From contig RPFO01000188.1 of NCBI GenBank assembly GCA_009746045.1, positions 1,690,955 to 1,754,954 on the forward strand: a stretch of 64,000 nucleotides of DNA. The letters run 5' to 3'. A program made the position numbers and the translations under genes. A model generated the notes under the pieces. That model saw nothing but the letters and a program-made list of their open reading frames with translations, ran no database searches and was not told the DNA's origin. The DNA comes from Mesostigma viride. Taxonomy: Eukaryota > Streptophyta > Mesostigmatophyceae > Mesostigmatales > Mesostigmataceae. Positions 21,299-32,655 of the stretch are shown here, piece by piece (the first letter of the stretch is position 1; every line of letters begins with the position of its first letter).

Positions 21299-23758
21299 CT
21301 AGTGGCCATCCGTCTGATAAGTGCCACGAGAGGCCAGCAGGACCTCCAGGTAGGCCTGGTAGTGGGCCACATCCTCGGCATTGTCATGCCTATCTACAGT
21401 GAGGAAAACATCGGCCCACACGCCGTCAGGAAAAAGGCCCAGAAAGGCCCAGTAATACCTATGCTGCGTAAGAACGACCTGGCCACGGGCCCAGTCCAGG
21501 AAGCCACAGGCAAAGAGGCGAAGGAAAGGCTCTACCGCGATCAAACAGAGGGCCCGCAGGAGGAGGCGATGGTACCGGATCCGAGGGCGCAAACCCGTCG
21601 GGAAGAACAGATCCACCAGGGGCTCCACGTTGGACGGCCACATCCGGATGTGCCGAACCTCTCGGGAGCGCCACCGACGAGCACACTGTCGCGACCCGAA
21701 TGTCTCTAGGTAGTCGCTGGCCCGAGGAGGAGGGTGGCCACGGGAGTCTAGACCCTGGCCCGGGATGGGCGCCGGACGACGGGCATCCCACTCAAGGATG
21801 GGCTGGAGGACCGTGCTGTACGTAGCACCCGGTACCGCAGGAAACTCTACCGTAAGGGCATCCGAAGCCATAATGCCCAGAGGCGGAGGGTAAGCCCACT
21901 GGAACCCACCGTAGGTGTCCAAGTCGTTGTGGCGCCTAGCCCAGCGATACAGAACGCGCCGAACCAGGATCTCACCCTGGAACACAGGATCAGCTAAAAT
22001 AACCATGTCAAAAGGGGGCCGATCAGTCTCAATGGGTAGGCCACGGTCCCGCGGCGCCCGACACACCTGGGAGAACCCGTAGGACATGGACGAGATGGCA
22101 AGCTCGGCGGAGGCGCGCGGCAGGTCACACTGTCGGCAGGCGAGTGCGGACATACCATACCCAGGAACGGGCGTGTCGCGCGACTCCGGCGTCGCATGCA
22201 CCACAGAAGGGGCCCTGTCCCGATCACCCTGGGACAACTCCCGGAGGGAATCAGCAGCGCGGGTGGCGCGAGGATCCTGACCGGTGGACCGAACAACCGC
22301 AGCCAAAGACCGCGAGGCCGAAGGGGCAGGGGCCGAAGCAGGGGTAGGAGCCGACACCGACGCAGGCGGCACCGGTACAACAGGAGGTCGCGCCGGACCC
22401 GAAGTCAGAGGGGGCCGTGACGCCGGTGACGGACCCGCCACCGCAACTGGCGCGCTGGTCTCCGTTGCCGGCGCACCCTCAGGCCACATATTGAAAATAG
22501 GGCCCGTAGGGACAGGCAGTCCGGCATAAGATTGGTTGCCATCCAAGCTCCAGTCGGGCACCGGAATCCTCTGCGGGGGACCACCCTCCCAAAGCCTGGG
22601 ATGATCGCCCGTGTCGCTGAAGAAACCCCGCACTGGCTGCGATGGCGCAGCGGGCGGCCCAGAGGCGGCGACGGTGGGCACAGCCGCTGGAGCGGAAGAC
22701 TCGCGTCGCGGCGCAGAAACGTCGGTCGCAGGCGCAGAGGCAACCAGAGGTGTCGGAGCCGCAGCAACCGAGGAAACCGCAGCTACCGAAGGCTCGCGCG
22801 GAGCAGGCGAAACCACAGGTGCCGAAACAACCGAAGGGGTAGGGGGCGCAGACACAACAGACACCCCACCTGGCGTGGCCCGGGCCTGCGCTTGGGCCGC
22901 CATGAAGGCCCCGAACGCCGTGGTCAGGGACTGAATCTGGGCCTGCATCGCCGAAACAGTCGCCGAGAGATGATCAGGCTCGCGCTCCAAACCCAAAGGG
23001 GTAGGCTCCACTGACGCACGCCGGGTCGACCGTGGTGACGACGGGACAGGGGAGGGAGCCGACGCTGAGGAGGAGGACGCTGCGCTCGAGGCTGAATACT
23101 CTGGAGTGTACTGTGCCTCGACTGGGGCGTCCGAAGGGGAAGGATCACCAACTGCTACTCCCGCTGACTGGTCTGCGATTTCCATGAACTCTACTGCCCG
23201 TAGAAGGTCGCAGGGGTTCTCATCTACTTCTGCATCACCCTCGGCCGGAAGCCAGGGGAACACATCCCGTAGGCAGGAGCGGCCCACAGGGGTAGAAAGG
23301 TAGGAAAACACCCGGGGGCACTGAAGGACCGCGGCTATCTGTCCCAAGGCTGGACAGCGGGAGCCACATCCTAACAGACAATGCCCGGCATCGTCGAACC
23401 CATGCAAAACTAGCTGTTGCGGTTCATCAGGGGATGGGCCGAACCACGCGACCCCAAAGAGAGCAGCCCTGACTAAAGCCGCATGATTGGCCTGGAGGGC
23501 AGGCTGCACGATGCCACCCGGATAACTGGACCGTGACACCCAGCGGCCCGGAAGGGCCTCGAAGTAAAGCTCAGGATCCGGTGGTGGCGGGGACGGCAGC
23601 GGGCTCTCCGCCGGAGGGGTAGGCTCTGACATGACGGCTGCGGAGGGGAGGGGACAACCAACCACCCGTCGACAGCAGACATAACATAAGAGAGGAGAAG
23701 GTCTACAACTAGAGCTTATGCAGGGTTTTATACTCTTGCAGAAGGCGACTACACCCAT
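21299..23758 (-). CDS. Extra ORF of the LTR element, 819 aa, unknown
   Basis: A long open frame between the RNase H region and the 3' LTR, starting directly after the stop of the preceding frame (TAGATG). Residues 1-200 are of mixed composition (GGIVQPALQANHAALVRAALFGVAWF). Residues 200-560 are Pro/Ser/Ala-rich and disordered, with a short coiled coil (LSATVSAMQAQIQSLTTAFG). Residues 560-819 are ordered and basic (FDMVILADPVFQGEILVRRVLY; RIRYHRLLLRALCLIAVEPFLRL). There is no signal peptide or transmembrane anchor, so it is not envelope-like despite the position. It is not clearly gag-like either. Function unknown. Confidence 0.7.
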   Translation of the reverse strand: MGVVAFCKSIKPCISSSCRPSPLLCYVCCRRVVGCPLPSAAVMSEPTPPAESPLPSPPPPDPELYFEALPGRWVSRSSYPGGIVQPALQANHAALVRAALFGVAWFGPSPDEPQQLVLHGFDDAGHCLLGCGSRCPALGQIAAVLQCPRVFSYLSTPVGRSCLRDVFPWLPAEGDAEVDENPCDLLRAVEFMEIADQSAGVAVGDPSPSDAPVEAQYTPEYSASSAASSSSASAPSPVPSSPRSTRRASVEPTPLGLEREPDHLSATVSAMQAQIQSLTTAFGAFMAAQAQARATPGGVSVVSAPPTPSVVSAPVVSPAPREPSVAAVSSVAAAPTPLVASAPATDVSAPRRESSAPAAVPTVAASGPPAAPSQPVRGFFSDTGDHPRLWEGGPPQRIPVPDWSLDGNQSYAGLPVPTGPIFNMWPEGAPATETSAPVAVAGPSPASRPPLTSGPARPPVVPVPPASVSAPTPASAPAPSASRSLAAVVRSTGQDPRATRAADSLRELSQGDRDRAPSVVHATPESRDTPVPGYGMSALACRQCDLPRASAELAISSMSYGFSQVCRAPRDRGLPIETDRPPFDMVILADPVFQGEILVRRVLYRWARRHNDLDTYGGFQWAYPPPLGIMASDALTVEFPAVPGATYSTVLQPILEWDARRPAPIPGQGLDSRGHPPPRASDYLETFGSRQCARRWRSREVRHIRMWPSNVEPLVDLFFPTGLRPRIRYHRLLLRALCLIAVEPFLRLFACGFLDWARGQVVLTQHRYYWAFLGLFPDGVWADVFLTVDRHDNAEDVAHYQAYLEVLLASRGTYQTDGH

Positions 23759-23763
23759 CTAGC

Positions 23764-26700
23764 TCACTCTCCGTATACCAGAACAGGTTTAAAGAGATCT
23801 CCTACCGCCTTGCCAAAGAGAAGGGGAGGTCCTAGAGGGACTATGTTTTCATAAGACTTTCCTGACCTAGTCGCGATGTGGCTAAGCGGTATAGAAATTT
23901 TATTTTTCCCCTCCCCCCCCACCGAGACCACAGGAAGGGCCTCACACGGGAGAGAGAGTCCTACGTGAGAAAGGAGATCAGGCATGCGAACAGCTGTATG
24001 AAAGAGGTAGGCATAGGATTCATCATCAGGTAGTTCACCATAAGGGGTTACACCCATAGTAGTAGGAACTAGAGTAGTATTGAGAACATCAAGGTCCTCG
24101 AAAACGGAGTAATCTGCACGACGGGAGAGTGCATCTGGTACTATGTTATCTACACCCTTAACATACTGAAGTTTAAAGGGGGAAAACTGTGCTAAAAACT
24201 CCATCCAGCGCGCTTGACGAGGGGTAAGGTTGGGTTGTGAGAGAAGATGGGTAAGGGGACGGTGATCCGTCTGGATAACTAATCTATAAGGATCAATCTC
24301 ACAGGGTTCATTCAGACAAACATCAAATTGAGCACCTTTAAGAAAGTGCTGCCACGCGTGGCAACAATACACCACAGCTAATAGTTCCTGCTGGTGTACG
24401 GGATAGTTACGCTCCGCAGGAAGCATTGTCCTAGAGATATACTCGATTGGCTGTAAGCCCTGACCCTGATCCTGGAGAAGGACGCCCCCTATAGCTACCT
24501 TGCTAGCATCTGTAGCTACAACAAAGGGTTTAGTAGTATCCGGTAGGATGAGTACGGGAGGGGAGAGGAGTAGGGATTTTAGACACTGAAAAGCCGACTG
24601 ACATTCACTACTCCAAACAAAGGGGATATCCTTCTTTAATAGATGATTAATAGGGGCTGCTATAGTTGCGAAACGCGGGATAAAACGCCTATAGTAAGAA
24701 GCAATTCCTAGAAAACTACGTACACCTTTAACGTCGGTAGGGGTAGGCCATTCCTGAATTGACTTAGTTTTATCCGGGTCGGTAGCAATCCGGGTTTTAT
24801 CCGGGCCCGGCATCTGACAGAACGTGCCCTAAAAATGGGACACTCCTACCCGAACGAACTTTAGCACGGCGCGCCCATAAAGAATTTTCAGCCATTATTT
24901 CTAATACTTTCTTTAAATCACGTAGGTGCGTTTCAAAATCAGGAGAATAAATAAGGATATCATCTAAGTAAGCTTGAGCACAAGAACGGTCATGCTCAGA
25001 TAAAGAAACAGAGGAGAAGGAAGGATCCTTTAAATCAGAGGACACTTGAGGAAGGTGAGAATTTCCCATAACAGGTCTAAGTACTTCATTCATTAACATT
25101 TGAAAAGAGGCAGGAGAATTGCAGAGTCCCATAGCCGCTACTCTAAACTGGTAATGCCCAAAAGGGGTAGCAAAGGCGGTTTTGTGGCAATCCTCAGGAG
25201 CTATACGTAGTTGCCAAAAACCATCCGCACAATCTAGTACTGTGAAACAGGTAGAACCTTTTTTAGCTTCGCTCATTTTATATATGACGCGTGGACGGGC
25301 TCAAAGGGGACCGACCTGCCGTAGGTAGCGTAAGACTAGCGCTTGTCACGAGGGTACTGCACCGGCCGGCCCTTTTTGTGCCTAGGCTGAGTGTGGTTCC
25401 GGAGTGCAGGCCTAGGTAGCTTCTAACGTACGTCACTAGACCTTGTTACCTGCGCCAGCCGCCAGGCGTGGCGCAACTGTGATTGGCAGTCAGTACACCT
25501 TGTACCTGCGCCAGCCGGCAGGCCTGCGTGGCGCAATGTGAATGATAGTCAGTACTTAGAGTGGTGTAGGGGACGTAGGGAGGCCTCTTTTCAGCTTCGC
25601 AACTTGATCCCAGCATTTGCTGGCAAGGTCGGCTGGCCGCTATGGCGGCTGCGCTGAATGTAAGACGATGCTATCGGCCTCTCCGGGCGTGGAGAGGCCT
25701 GGAATAAAGGTCTTTATGTTCGCCACCCACCGTTACAGGCCACGGTAATGGTTGTTGGGTGGGGGGCTCTACGTTTTGAGTAAAATGGTGTGATTTCCGG
25801 CGCTGGGCCCACTGACGATTCCCCTCTACCCCTGGGTGCGGCAAGCGGCTTCCTGACACTGGGGAAGCTGCGATTTTAGTCGGACAACGTCAGGGAAGGA
25901 GCCATACAGGCCAGGGCCAGCGGCTATGGTGGAAAGAATCACAGGTGGAGGCGAATCTGCCTTAAACGTGGAGATGGCTAGCGCGGGGTGCCAGGGTAGC
26001 CCATAACTGCCAGGAGCCTGACAGCGGACCCGATCTTTCGGCCTGTGGCCAGACGGGAGTTTCGGGGAGGATGCGGGGCTGGAGCGAATCTTGGTGGGAG
26101 GAGCGCGCTCTTCATCATTGCCCAGTTTTTCAGCAAAGAATGTTCGCCTGGCGGGGCTGAAATTCTTGCTGTTTTATCGCCTTGTTTTTATCCTGTATGA
26201 TGCATTATAGGAAAAGCGATAAAGAGTTCGGTTCAGCCAGGGGGGCATATCTATGCCATAAAAAATTTCCTACAACAACACAAGCCCTGGTCAGGGCCTT
26301 GGCTAAGCAGTTTCCAAGCCAAGGCCTTGGTAGGGTAGAGGGCCTATCGCCACAAAGGTTTCAATGCCGGGAAATCCCAGCCTCGGGGGTGGGGCTGGTG
26401 ATGGGTCCTGGGCTTGTGAGAGACGGTCCGGGGGCGTAAGGCCTAATGAGCAGCCGCTGGAAACCGCCCCCCTAACGGGGGGAACGACATGGGTGCCGCC
26501 CTGCGTCCGCCGGGAAACCGTAGCGGCCACACGGGGGCGGCAGTACAGCCGTGGCAGCGTGCAGGAGGGGGGCCATGGGCGGAAAGAAAATCGGCACCAA
26601 GGTTGGCGACAGCCTTGGTGGCCAGGAAGGAGGTGTGGGGGCAACACCTTGTGTTCGAGTATGCTGGGCCCCCAGCATGGTGCTACAATAACCAACTTGA

Positions 26701-27894
26701 TAATGATGTGCACTGAGTTTGAAGGTGTGGTATAGGCTGTCCGTATAAAGCCTAGCACACAAAAATGTAAAATAAATGTTTCTCTTGGTGGGAAGGAACT
26801 CCAATGGACCAAAAACAAGAAATGTATTATTAAATATATCATCATCAATACGAGGTAGAGGGTATTTAGACTTCACAGTAATATCGTTTAACTTCCTATA
26901 ATCAGTAACGAGGCGAAACTTGCCATTTGGCTTAGGAACTAACAGGACACCAGCGGAGTAGGGGGAGTTACTAGGCTCTATCAATCCTGCTTCTAATAGT
27001 GACACTAAAATCTGTTTTAGTTCCTTTAATTCGGTAGGGCCCATTCTATACATCGGAGAGTGCGTAGGAACTGCACCGTCCTTGATAACTACACGGTGTA
27101 AAACAGAACGAGGAGGAGGATAAGAAGGGGTCTTTTCTTCAAATACTTTTGAGGAATCTATCACAGCCATGCATCTTACTATTTCATTTTCAGTAAATCC
27201 CACTCCTATTGTATCCACTGTATTTACATCTATATCCACACTATTATTAGTGATAGGTATCTCTTGTACTTCTAACTGAAGGAACATACATAATAGGTAT
27301 CCATATTCCTTTAGTTCAGATCGCAATTCGTCATTGGACATTAATACTTCAGGTATAGGTCTCACAGGATGATCAACAGGTGTAGGAGGAGTAATATCTA
27401 CCAAAGATAAATTTTCTAATCTATAATGACGTTCCGGTACCCAGTAAGAGCTCATATCTGGAAACCAAATGCATGACCATAGTATCATAATTAATAGTAA
27501 TCTTATTATCCTGGTGCCAATCTAATCCTAGTAATACATCAGCTGTAGTGATAGGGCCTATAGTGGCCGTCAGGTTGACCGTACGTCCTTGTATGACCAG
27601 GGGAAGGGACACCGTACCCGGGGAATGGCTGGTGCGACCGTCAGCATAATGGACAGTGACCGTTTTTGTGTGAGGGATAGGGACTAGTCCTAAACGCCTA
27701 ACTAGGGCCTCGCTCACAAAGGAGCTAGCCGCACCGCTATCCACTAACACAGAGACATTCAAGAGTTCATCAGCATGCAAGAAGGGGTCTACAACAGTAT
27801 GAGGGACGGTTAAGCCACCATTCAAGAACATAAGAGGACGCACACGTAGTGGTAGGGATGATTCAGCTCCTACAGAGGTTATAAAAACAGGCAA
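23764..27894 (-). pseudogene. pol region (protease, RT, RNase H) of the LTR element
   Basis: Fossil. The protease shows LVDSGAASSFVSEALVRRLGL and a later VLLGLDW. The reverse transcriptase shows [31 protein letters not shown] and, beyond the inserted sequence, YLDDILIYS. The connection and RNase H show FLGIASYYRRFIP, VVATDASKVAIGGVLLQD and PDALSRR. This is the domain order of Ty3/gypsy elements. The region is interrupted by an unrelated insertion (25282-26826) and is not intact. Confidence 0.88.
25282..26826. mobile_element. Unclassified 1.5-kb insert in the LTR element
   Basis: It splits the RT coding region and is flanked by TTAT on both sides (25278-25281 and 26827-26830), an AT-rich and therefore weak target duplication. 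No matching termini or polymerase were recognised. It contains a tandem duplication of about 60 bases (around 25439-25555, CCTGCGCCAGCCG twice), low-complexity ends and no believable ORF. Class unknown. Confidence 0.5.
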
Positions 27895-27957
27895 GCAAAA
27901 ATTATTATCTGGGGTACTATCTAAGGACCTGTCCAGGTTACCCCCGGCTGACCGGGC

Positions 27958-29320
27958 CTACTGTTCCCCCTCCCCCCCCAAATCCATAGGAACTAACCCC
28001 GAAGAAGACCCTGGCGGAAAAGCCACTACTGGAGGGTCACGAGGGAGTGAAGAGGGTGCGGGAGCCTGATTATCATAGGGGAACCCTGGGGGTCCTGTCT
28101 GCACAGCATTCAGCCTACTAGGGGTAGCTGAGGGAACGCGTCCTGAAGTGGGACGAATAGGAGCACGCTGAGGGGTACGAGGAGGGCGAGCGTCGGGATG
28201 AGGGGGAGCACCCGAAAGGAACTTGGGGCACTCACGTTTAAGATGACCTACTTCCTTACAATGATAGCAGGTGATATGAGAGACATCCAGAGCTGAAAGG
28301 TCAGTCACACAAATATCTAATTCTTCTACATAGGAGTTCTCCTCCTCAGGGGTAAGACTAATATTATTAATACGGGAACGGGTAGGAAGAGAAGGCGTGG
28401 AGAAGAAATCTGCTACTCGTAAAAGATGCTGGCGCACATGCTTGAGGGGCAGGTCAGTAAAACGGTAGGCAGAGAACTGGCGCTTTACTTCACGCAATAA
28501 GGGTCTACTGAGGCCCTGAAGGAAGCGGGCACGTACTTCTGCGCCCGACAAATCCCTAATTCGTACCATCTGGGCATCAAACTCTTTCATATATTCTTTG
28601 AAGGATTTGGTACCCTGCTGCAAGGTACCAAAGGATAATCTATCCTGCCAATCTGCATCGGGAGGGACTAAATGATTCTCTAAACGCTTAAACAATTCTG
28701 CTATACAGAGTTTGGGTAGGCATGAGAGGCAAGAGACTCACACTGGATGAGGTTAGCAAGCTCAGGAGTAATGCAGGTAGTAAGATAATGAGGAACTAGT
28801 ACAGCATCAGAGAGGCGCCATCTATTATGGTTCTGCCATGACTCTGTGTTCTGGGTGAGCAACATAATAAACGTGAAAAACTGCTGAGGGGTAGACTTGA
28901 CATCCAGCTTAGGAAGGTTGGCAAAGAGGGGAAGAGCAGGAGGCTTAGGGGGATTAGAAGAATCAGTTTTTCCCATAGGGCCACTATCTTCCACTGCTAC
29001 ATAAGCGGGATAGAAGGAAGGGATAGGAAAAGTTTTGGGTAGGGGTCTAGAAGGGGCTACCGTTTCAGGATGGTGCCCATAGGAGAAGGGAACAGTATAT
29101 TGCTCACGAAGAGAGGAGTAGTAGGCAACATGATCATAATTTCTATCATCTAGGGGCATGGTGCTGAAATCACTATTAACTTCTAAATCAGCCACACGGG
29201 TAGGGACCTGGGCAGCCTCATAGGCCGTATCAGGGTAGGCCCAGGAAGCAGGTGGGTAAAAGGGAACTGCGCTAGGGCGCCCAGAAGGGCCGACAGGGGC
29301 TGAGGTACGACCCATGTTAA
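27958..29320 (-). pseudogene. gag (central and nucleocapsid part) of the LTR element
   Basis: Fossil. The capsid-like part reads PALPLFANLPKLDVKSTPQQF and LRDLSGAEVRARFLQGL-like segments. The zinc knuckle CYHCKEVGHLKREC (about 28238-28279) marks the nucleocapsid; a Pro-rich tail follows. The N-terminal part of gag lies at 36096-37474, on the other side of the inserted DNA transposon. Confidence 0.85.
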
Positions 29321-29359
29321 GAGGGGATTCACAAGTGGTCGCTCAATTTCACAAATTTT

Positions 29360-29660
29360 ACTAAATTTTTCCAAATGTTATTGAATGCTTGTATTTGTCA
29401 ATGAAGTAGGTGTCATTCACCATGAGGACCATGAAATTAGACCACCTAAACAAATTGGGCTCATTCTGAGCTCAAATGGTGACATGTGCTAGTATGAATA
29501 TGCAGCTTTTCGCCATTTTCACATGTATTCTTCAAAAAACAAATAGGAATCATGATCAAATGAACTCATATCAAGCTGGATTCTTGCAAGCAACATTTAG
29601 ACCATGAAACTGGACCACCTACAAAAATTGGGCTCATTCTGAGCTCAAATGGTAAGGCAT
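29360..29660 (-). repeat. Left subterminal repeats of the 6.8-kb transposon
   Basis: Two partial units carrying GGGCTCATTCTGAGCTCAAATGG, AATCATGATCAAATGAACTC and CAAGCTGGATTCTTGCAAGC. They are the inverse of the units at 35221-36030. Subterminal repeats of this kind are often transposase binding sites; here that is inference. Confidence 0.8.
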
Positions 29661-29849
29661 CATCCAAGGACTAGCTAGGATCTACGGGTGTCATTGGCAT
29701 GGCACAGCTCTGGGCTGACAGTTCTGACATGCACCTCTTTCTTAACAGTCCATCATGAATATACAATAAGTATGTACTAAGACATCAGCTTATGTAAGCA
29801 CATCACAGCTGTCTCACTTAATAATACTTCAGTTTCATTTAGTCAAAGC

Positions 29850-32418
29850 TTAACTAGTAAACCAGTCATTGCTAATGGTCCAGTCATTGGAGAAGCTTGG
29901 CCACTGCTGCGACGGGCGGCCGGCACCATAGTTGGGGAAAGATGACAAGGATGACGGCACCCACGTGGTCCCCGGACGCCATCGTGGCATAGGCGTCGTG
30001 TTCCCAGACGCGGCCAGTGTCGCAATTGAATTGAGTGCAGCAACCGCCACAGAGACCGTGCCAGATAAGGGATCAACGGATGGGAGCCGGCGTCCGCCCA
30101 CCTGTACAACACCAAGCACATCAAGGTTAGCATGCCTTAGGGCACGGTACGGAGGAAAAATCCTCCAACAAACCAAACAAACATATCCTATATACTGCTC
30201 CAACATGAATCTATTCACAAAGGAATATTATGTTTCCAAAATAGGAAAGGACATACCTGCATGGGAAGTTGCATCTGAGCCAGCATTTGCTGCACTTGAG
30301 CCATGGGCGCTAGTTCGGCGTCCCCGTCAATTACTCGTGGAGTCATTGTAGCGGCAGGGAGTGGGAGGCGGTAGTGTTGCTGTTGCTGCAGCAGCTGCTG
30401 CAGCTGCAGCAGCACCAGCTGTTGCGGCTGTTGCTGCGGCTGCTGCTGCTGCAACAGCTGCAGCAGCTGCTGCAGCAGTTGCTGCTGCTGCTGCTGCGGC
30501 GGCGGCGGCGGCTGCAGCACGGGCTGCTGCTGCTGCTGCGGCGGCTCCTGCTGCAATAGCTGCAGCAGCTGCTGCAGCAGTTGCTGCTGCTGCTGCGGCG
30601 GCGGCTGCAGCAGATGCTGCTGCGGCGGTGGCTGCTGCTGCTGCGACTGCTGCTGCTGCTGCTGCTGTGGCGGCGGCGGTGGCGGCGGCGGCTGCTGCTG
30701 CTGCTGCGGCTGCTGCTGCTGCTGGTGGAGCAGCAGTTGCCACTGCTTCTGACTTTCCAGCATCTGGCGTTGCAGCTGCTGAAGCTCCGCGTTGTGCTGC
30801 TTGTGCTGCTCCGCGAGAGTGCGGCGCAACTTCGCTACTTGCCCATCGCGGGGTGCCAGCTGCATGTCAGGTTCTTCATCCGACTCGTCCTCGCGTACAT
30901 ATACCGAGGGAGGCCTCTTGCTGCTCCTGCCACTCGCCCTGGCTTCGCTGCTCGGCTTGACTGCTTGATCACCGCACTTGGGCTCTGCCTTGGGCTGGCT
31001 GTCCGCCTTCACACGCTTGGAAGAGCGTGTGGGGGCAACCTGCAGCTGCGGCTCTGGCACACTCTTGTTAGCGCGAGGTTGATAGGAAGTGACAGGTGTC
31101 TTGCGGTTTGGCATGTCCTTTACCAAGTCAAACTTGACTGCCTCAGCGCCTTTGCCAGTGTAGATCAAGCCACCAGAGATGGCCCGAAGCGCCGCCAGAC
31201 CTGCGCTTGGCAGGTATTCGCACACAGCATCTAGCCGGTCGCGCAGGACGGTCAGGTTGCCAACCCTGGCGACAACGCCATCCTGTATCAAGACGGGCCG
31301 GAGGGCATGGGATTGTTGAGCCCAGGTCACGTAATATGCTGGGGGATCAGGCGTCAGCTTGACCACCCCGCTCTTGACAGCCCCCTCTATAAGGTCCTTT
31401 CTTGCGTATGGCGTGTTTGCCAGGAAGATCCCCGCCCCTCCGGAATACACATGAAAACCAAGAATTACCTTGGGGAAGAGGGGTTTGCCGAGCTCTTTAT
31501 GAGAGATGGCGACGCGAATCAATTATCCTACACGGACATCGCCAGGGGAGTGGACACCATCAGGGGAGGGAGGCCACGACAGAAACGCTGGAGCTTCCAA
31601 GGAAAGCTGGTCCCCCGACTTGAGATTTGCAGCATCAAAGCTGGCACGCCGTGCTGCACTGCTAGCGCTGGGCATGGCAGCTGCTGGGTGGCCGCCCCTG
31701 GGCTGGGCGTCGTCTGCATGTGATGCTTCGCAGGTGGGGGGAGGCGGGGAGTCGGGGGGTGGGGGCAGGGAGTCCGGTAAGTCATCATCGACCATGACAC
31801 CCGCGCTCGACTTGTCACCACTCGATGGCACGCCCTTGCTGGCATCAGTTGAAAGCACGCCCTTGCTGGCATCAGTTGAAAGCACGCCCTTGCTGGCATA
31901 AGTTGACGGCGCCTCCTTGCTGGCATCAGTTGACGGCACCTCCTTGCTGGCATCTGATTCCGCGTCGGCATGGGCGTCGGCACCCGGAAACACTAGCTTC
32001 CTGCCGGGAGCCTTATGATGTCCTTTCTCCCAATCCTCCACCTCCTTGCATCCGGAATCCTCCAGCAACATCTTACGGTCGTCGTCGGTTTTCGGAATGA
32101 ACTTGTTAGCAGCGGACCCCAGGGCCGGGGGGGAGTGCCGAGCTCATGATGACCGTTCGAACCCGAAGCTTGGAGATTGGCAACTTTCACGCCACCGGGG
32201 TCACGGCATCCTGGGCACCACCACTCCTCCCCATTTTTATTCCCGTCAATTGCCTTGACGCAGATCGCGTGAGCAAATAGGTTGCAGCTTTCACCATTTC
32301 GGCCCCGACAGTTGTTGTCTGCCCCATCGGCATGGCCTAAGAGGCAAACACCCGCAGTTTGTCCATAACACAGTCGTTCTGCCCGCAGCCTCTCTGTTTC
32401 ACTCAGATACTCCGCCAT
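29850..32418 (-). CDS. PHD-finger / poly-Gln gene carried by the DNA transposon
   Basis: Read on the minus strand. The first part (from 32418) has a PHD-like zinc finger: CLLGHADGADNNC, then CNLFAHAICV and EEWWCPGC. After a frame change near 32130 comes KTDDDRKMLLEDSGCKEVEDW and a DASKGVLST repeat (five near-copies, 31810-31960), then an in-frame TAA at 31523-31525. A conserved-looking block ELGKPLFPKVILGFHVYSGG follows, then a basic stretch, a 180-residue Gln/Pro/Leu-rich region (30400-30740) and MAQVQQMLAQMQLPMQ. The last intron is 30256-30102 (donor GTATGT, acceptor TTGTACAG, phase 0), with the final exon 30101-29850. Probably a nuclear chromatin or DNA-binding protein; not a recognised transposase. 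It appears partly decayed, or has introns I could not place. Confidence 0.5.
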
Positions 32419-32655
32419 ATCCCCTACAATTTAGCGGACGACGAACTTCATCGTCGACGACGTCATAGGCTGGCACGTTCTCGTTGTGTTCGTGCGCGCA
32501 TGCCCTGCAGTGTTTTCTTGGCAGACTAGTGCACGCACCTCCACCCGCGCGCGCGCAAACACGGCGGTCAGTGTGCTTTGTTCATTCAAAAATCATGGGC
32601 ATTCATTGACAATCCTCGAGGTTCGTGCAGTCTGAATTTCGTACAACGGTAGTAT

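Noticed and set aside
21299-23758. Envelope gene in the LTR element
   Set aside because: The position fits env, but no signal peptide, transmembrane segment or envelope-like cysteine pattern is visible.
30327-30960. Ala-rich ORFs on both strands
   Set aside because: Frame shadows of the CAG/CTG-rich poly-Gln region; the Gln frame is the one joined by a phase-matched intron.
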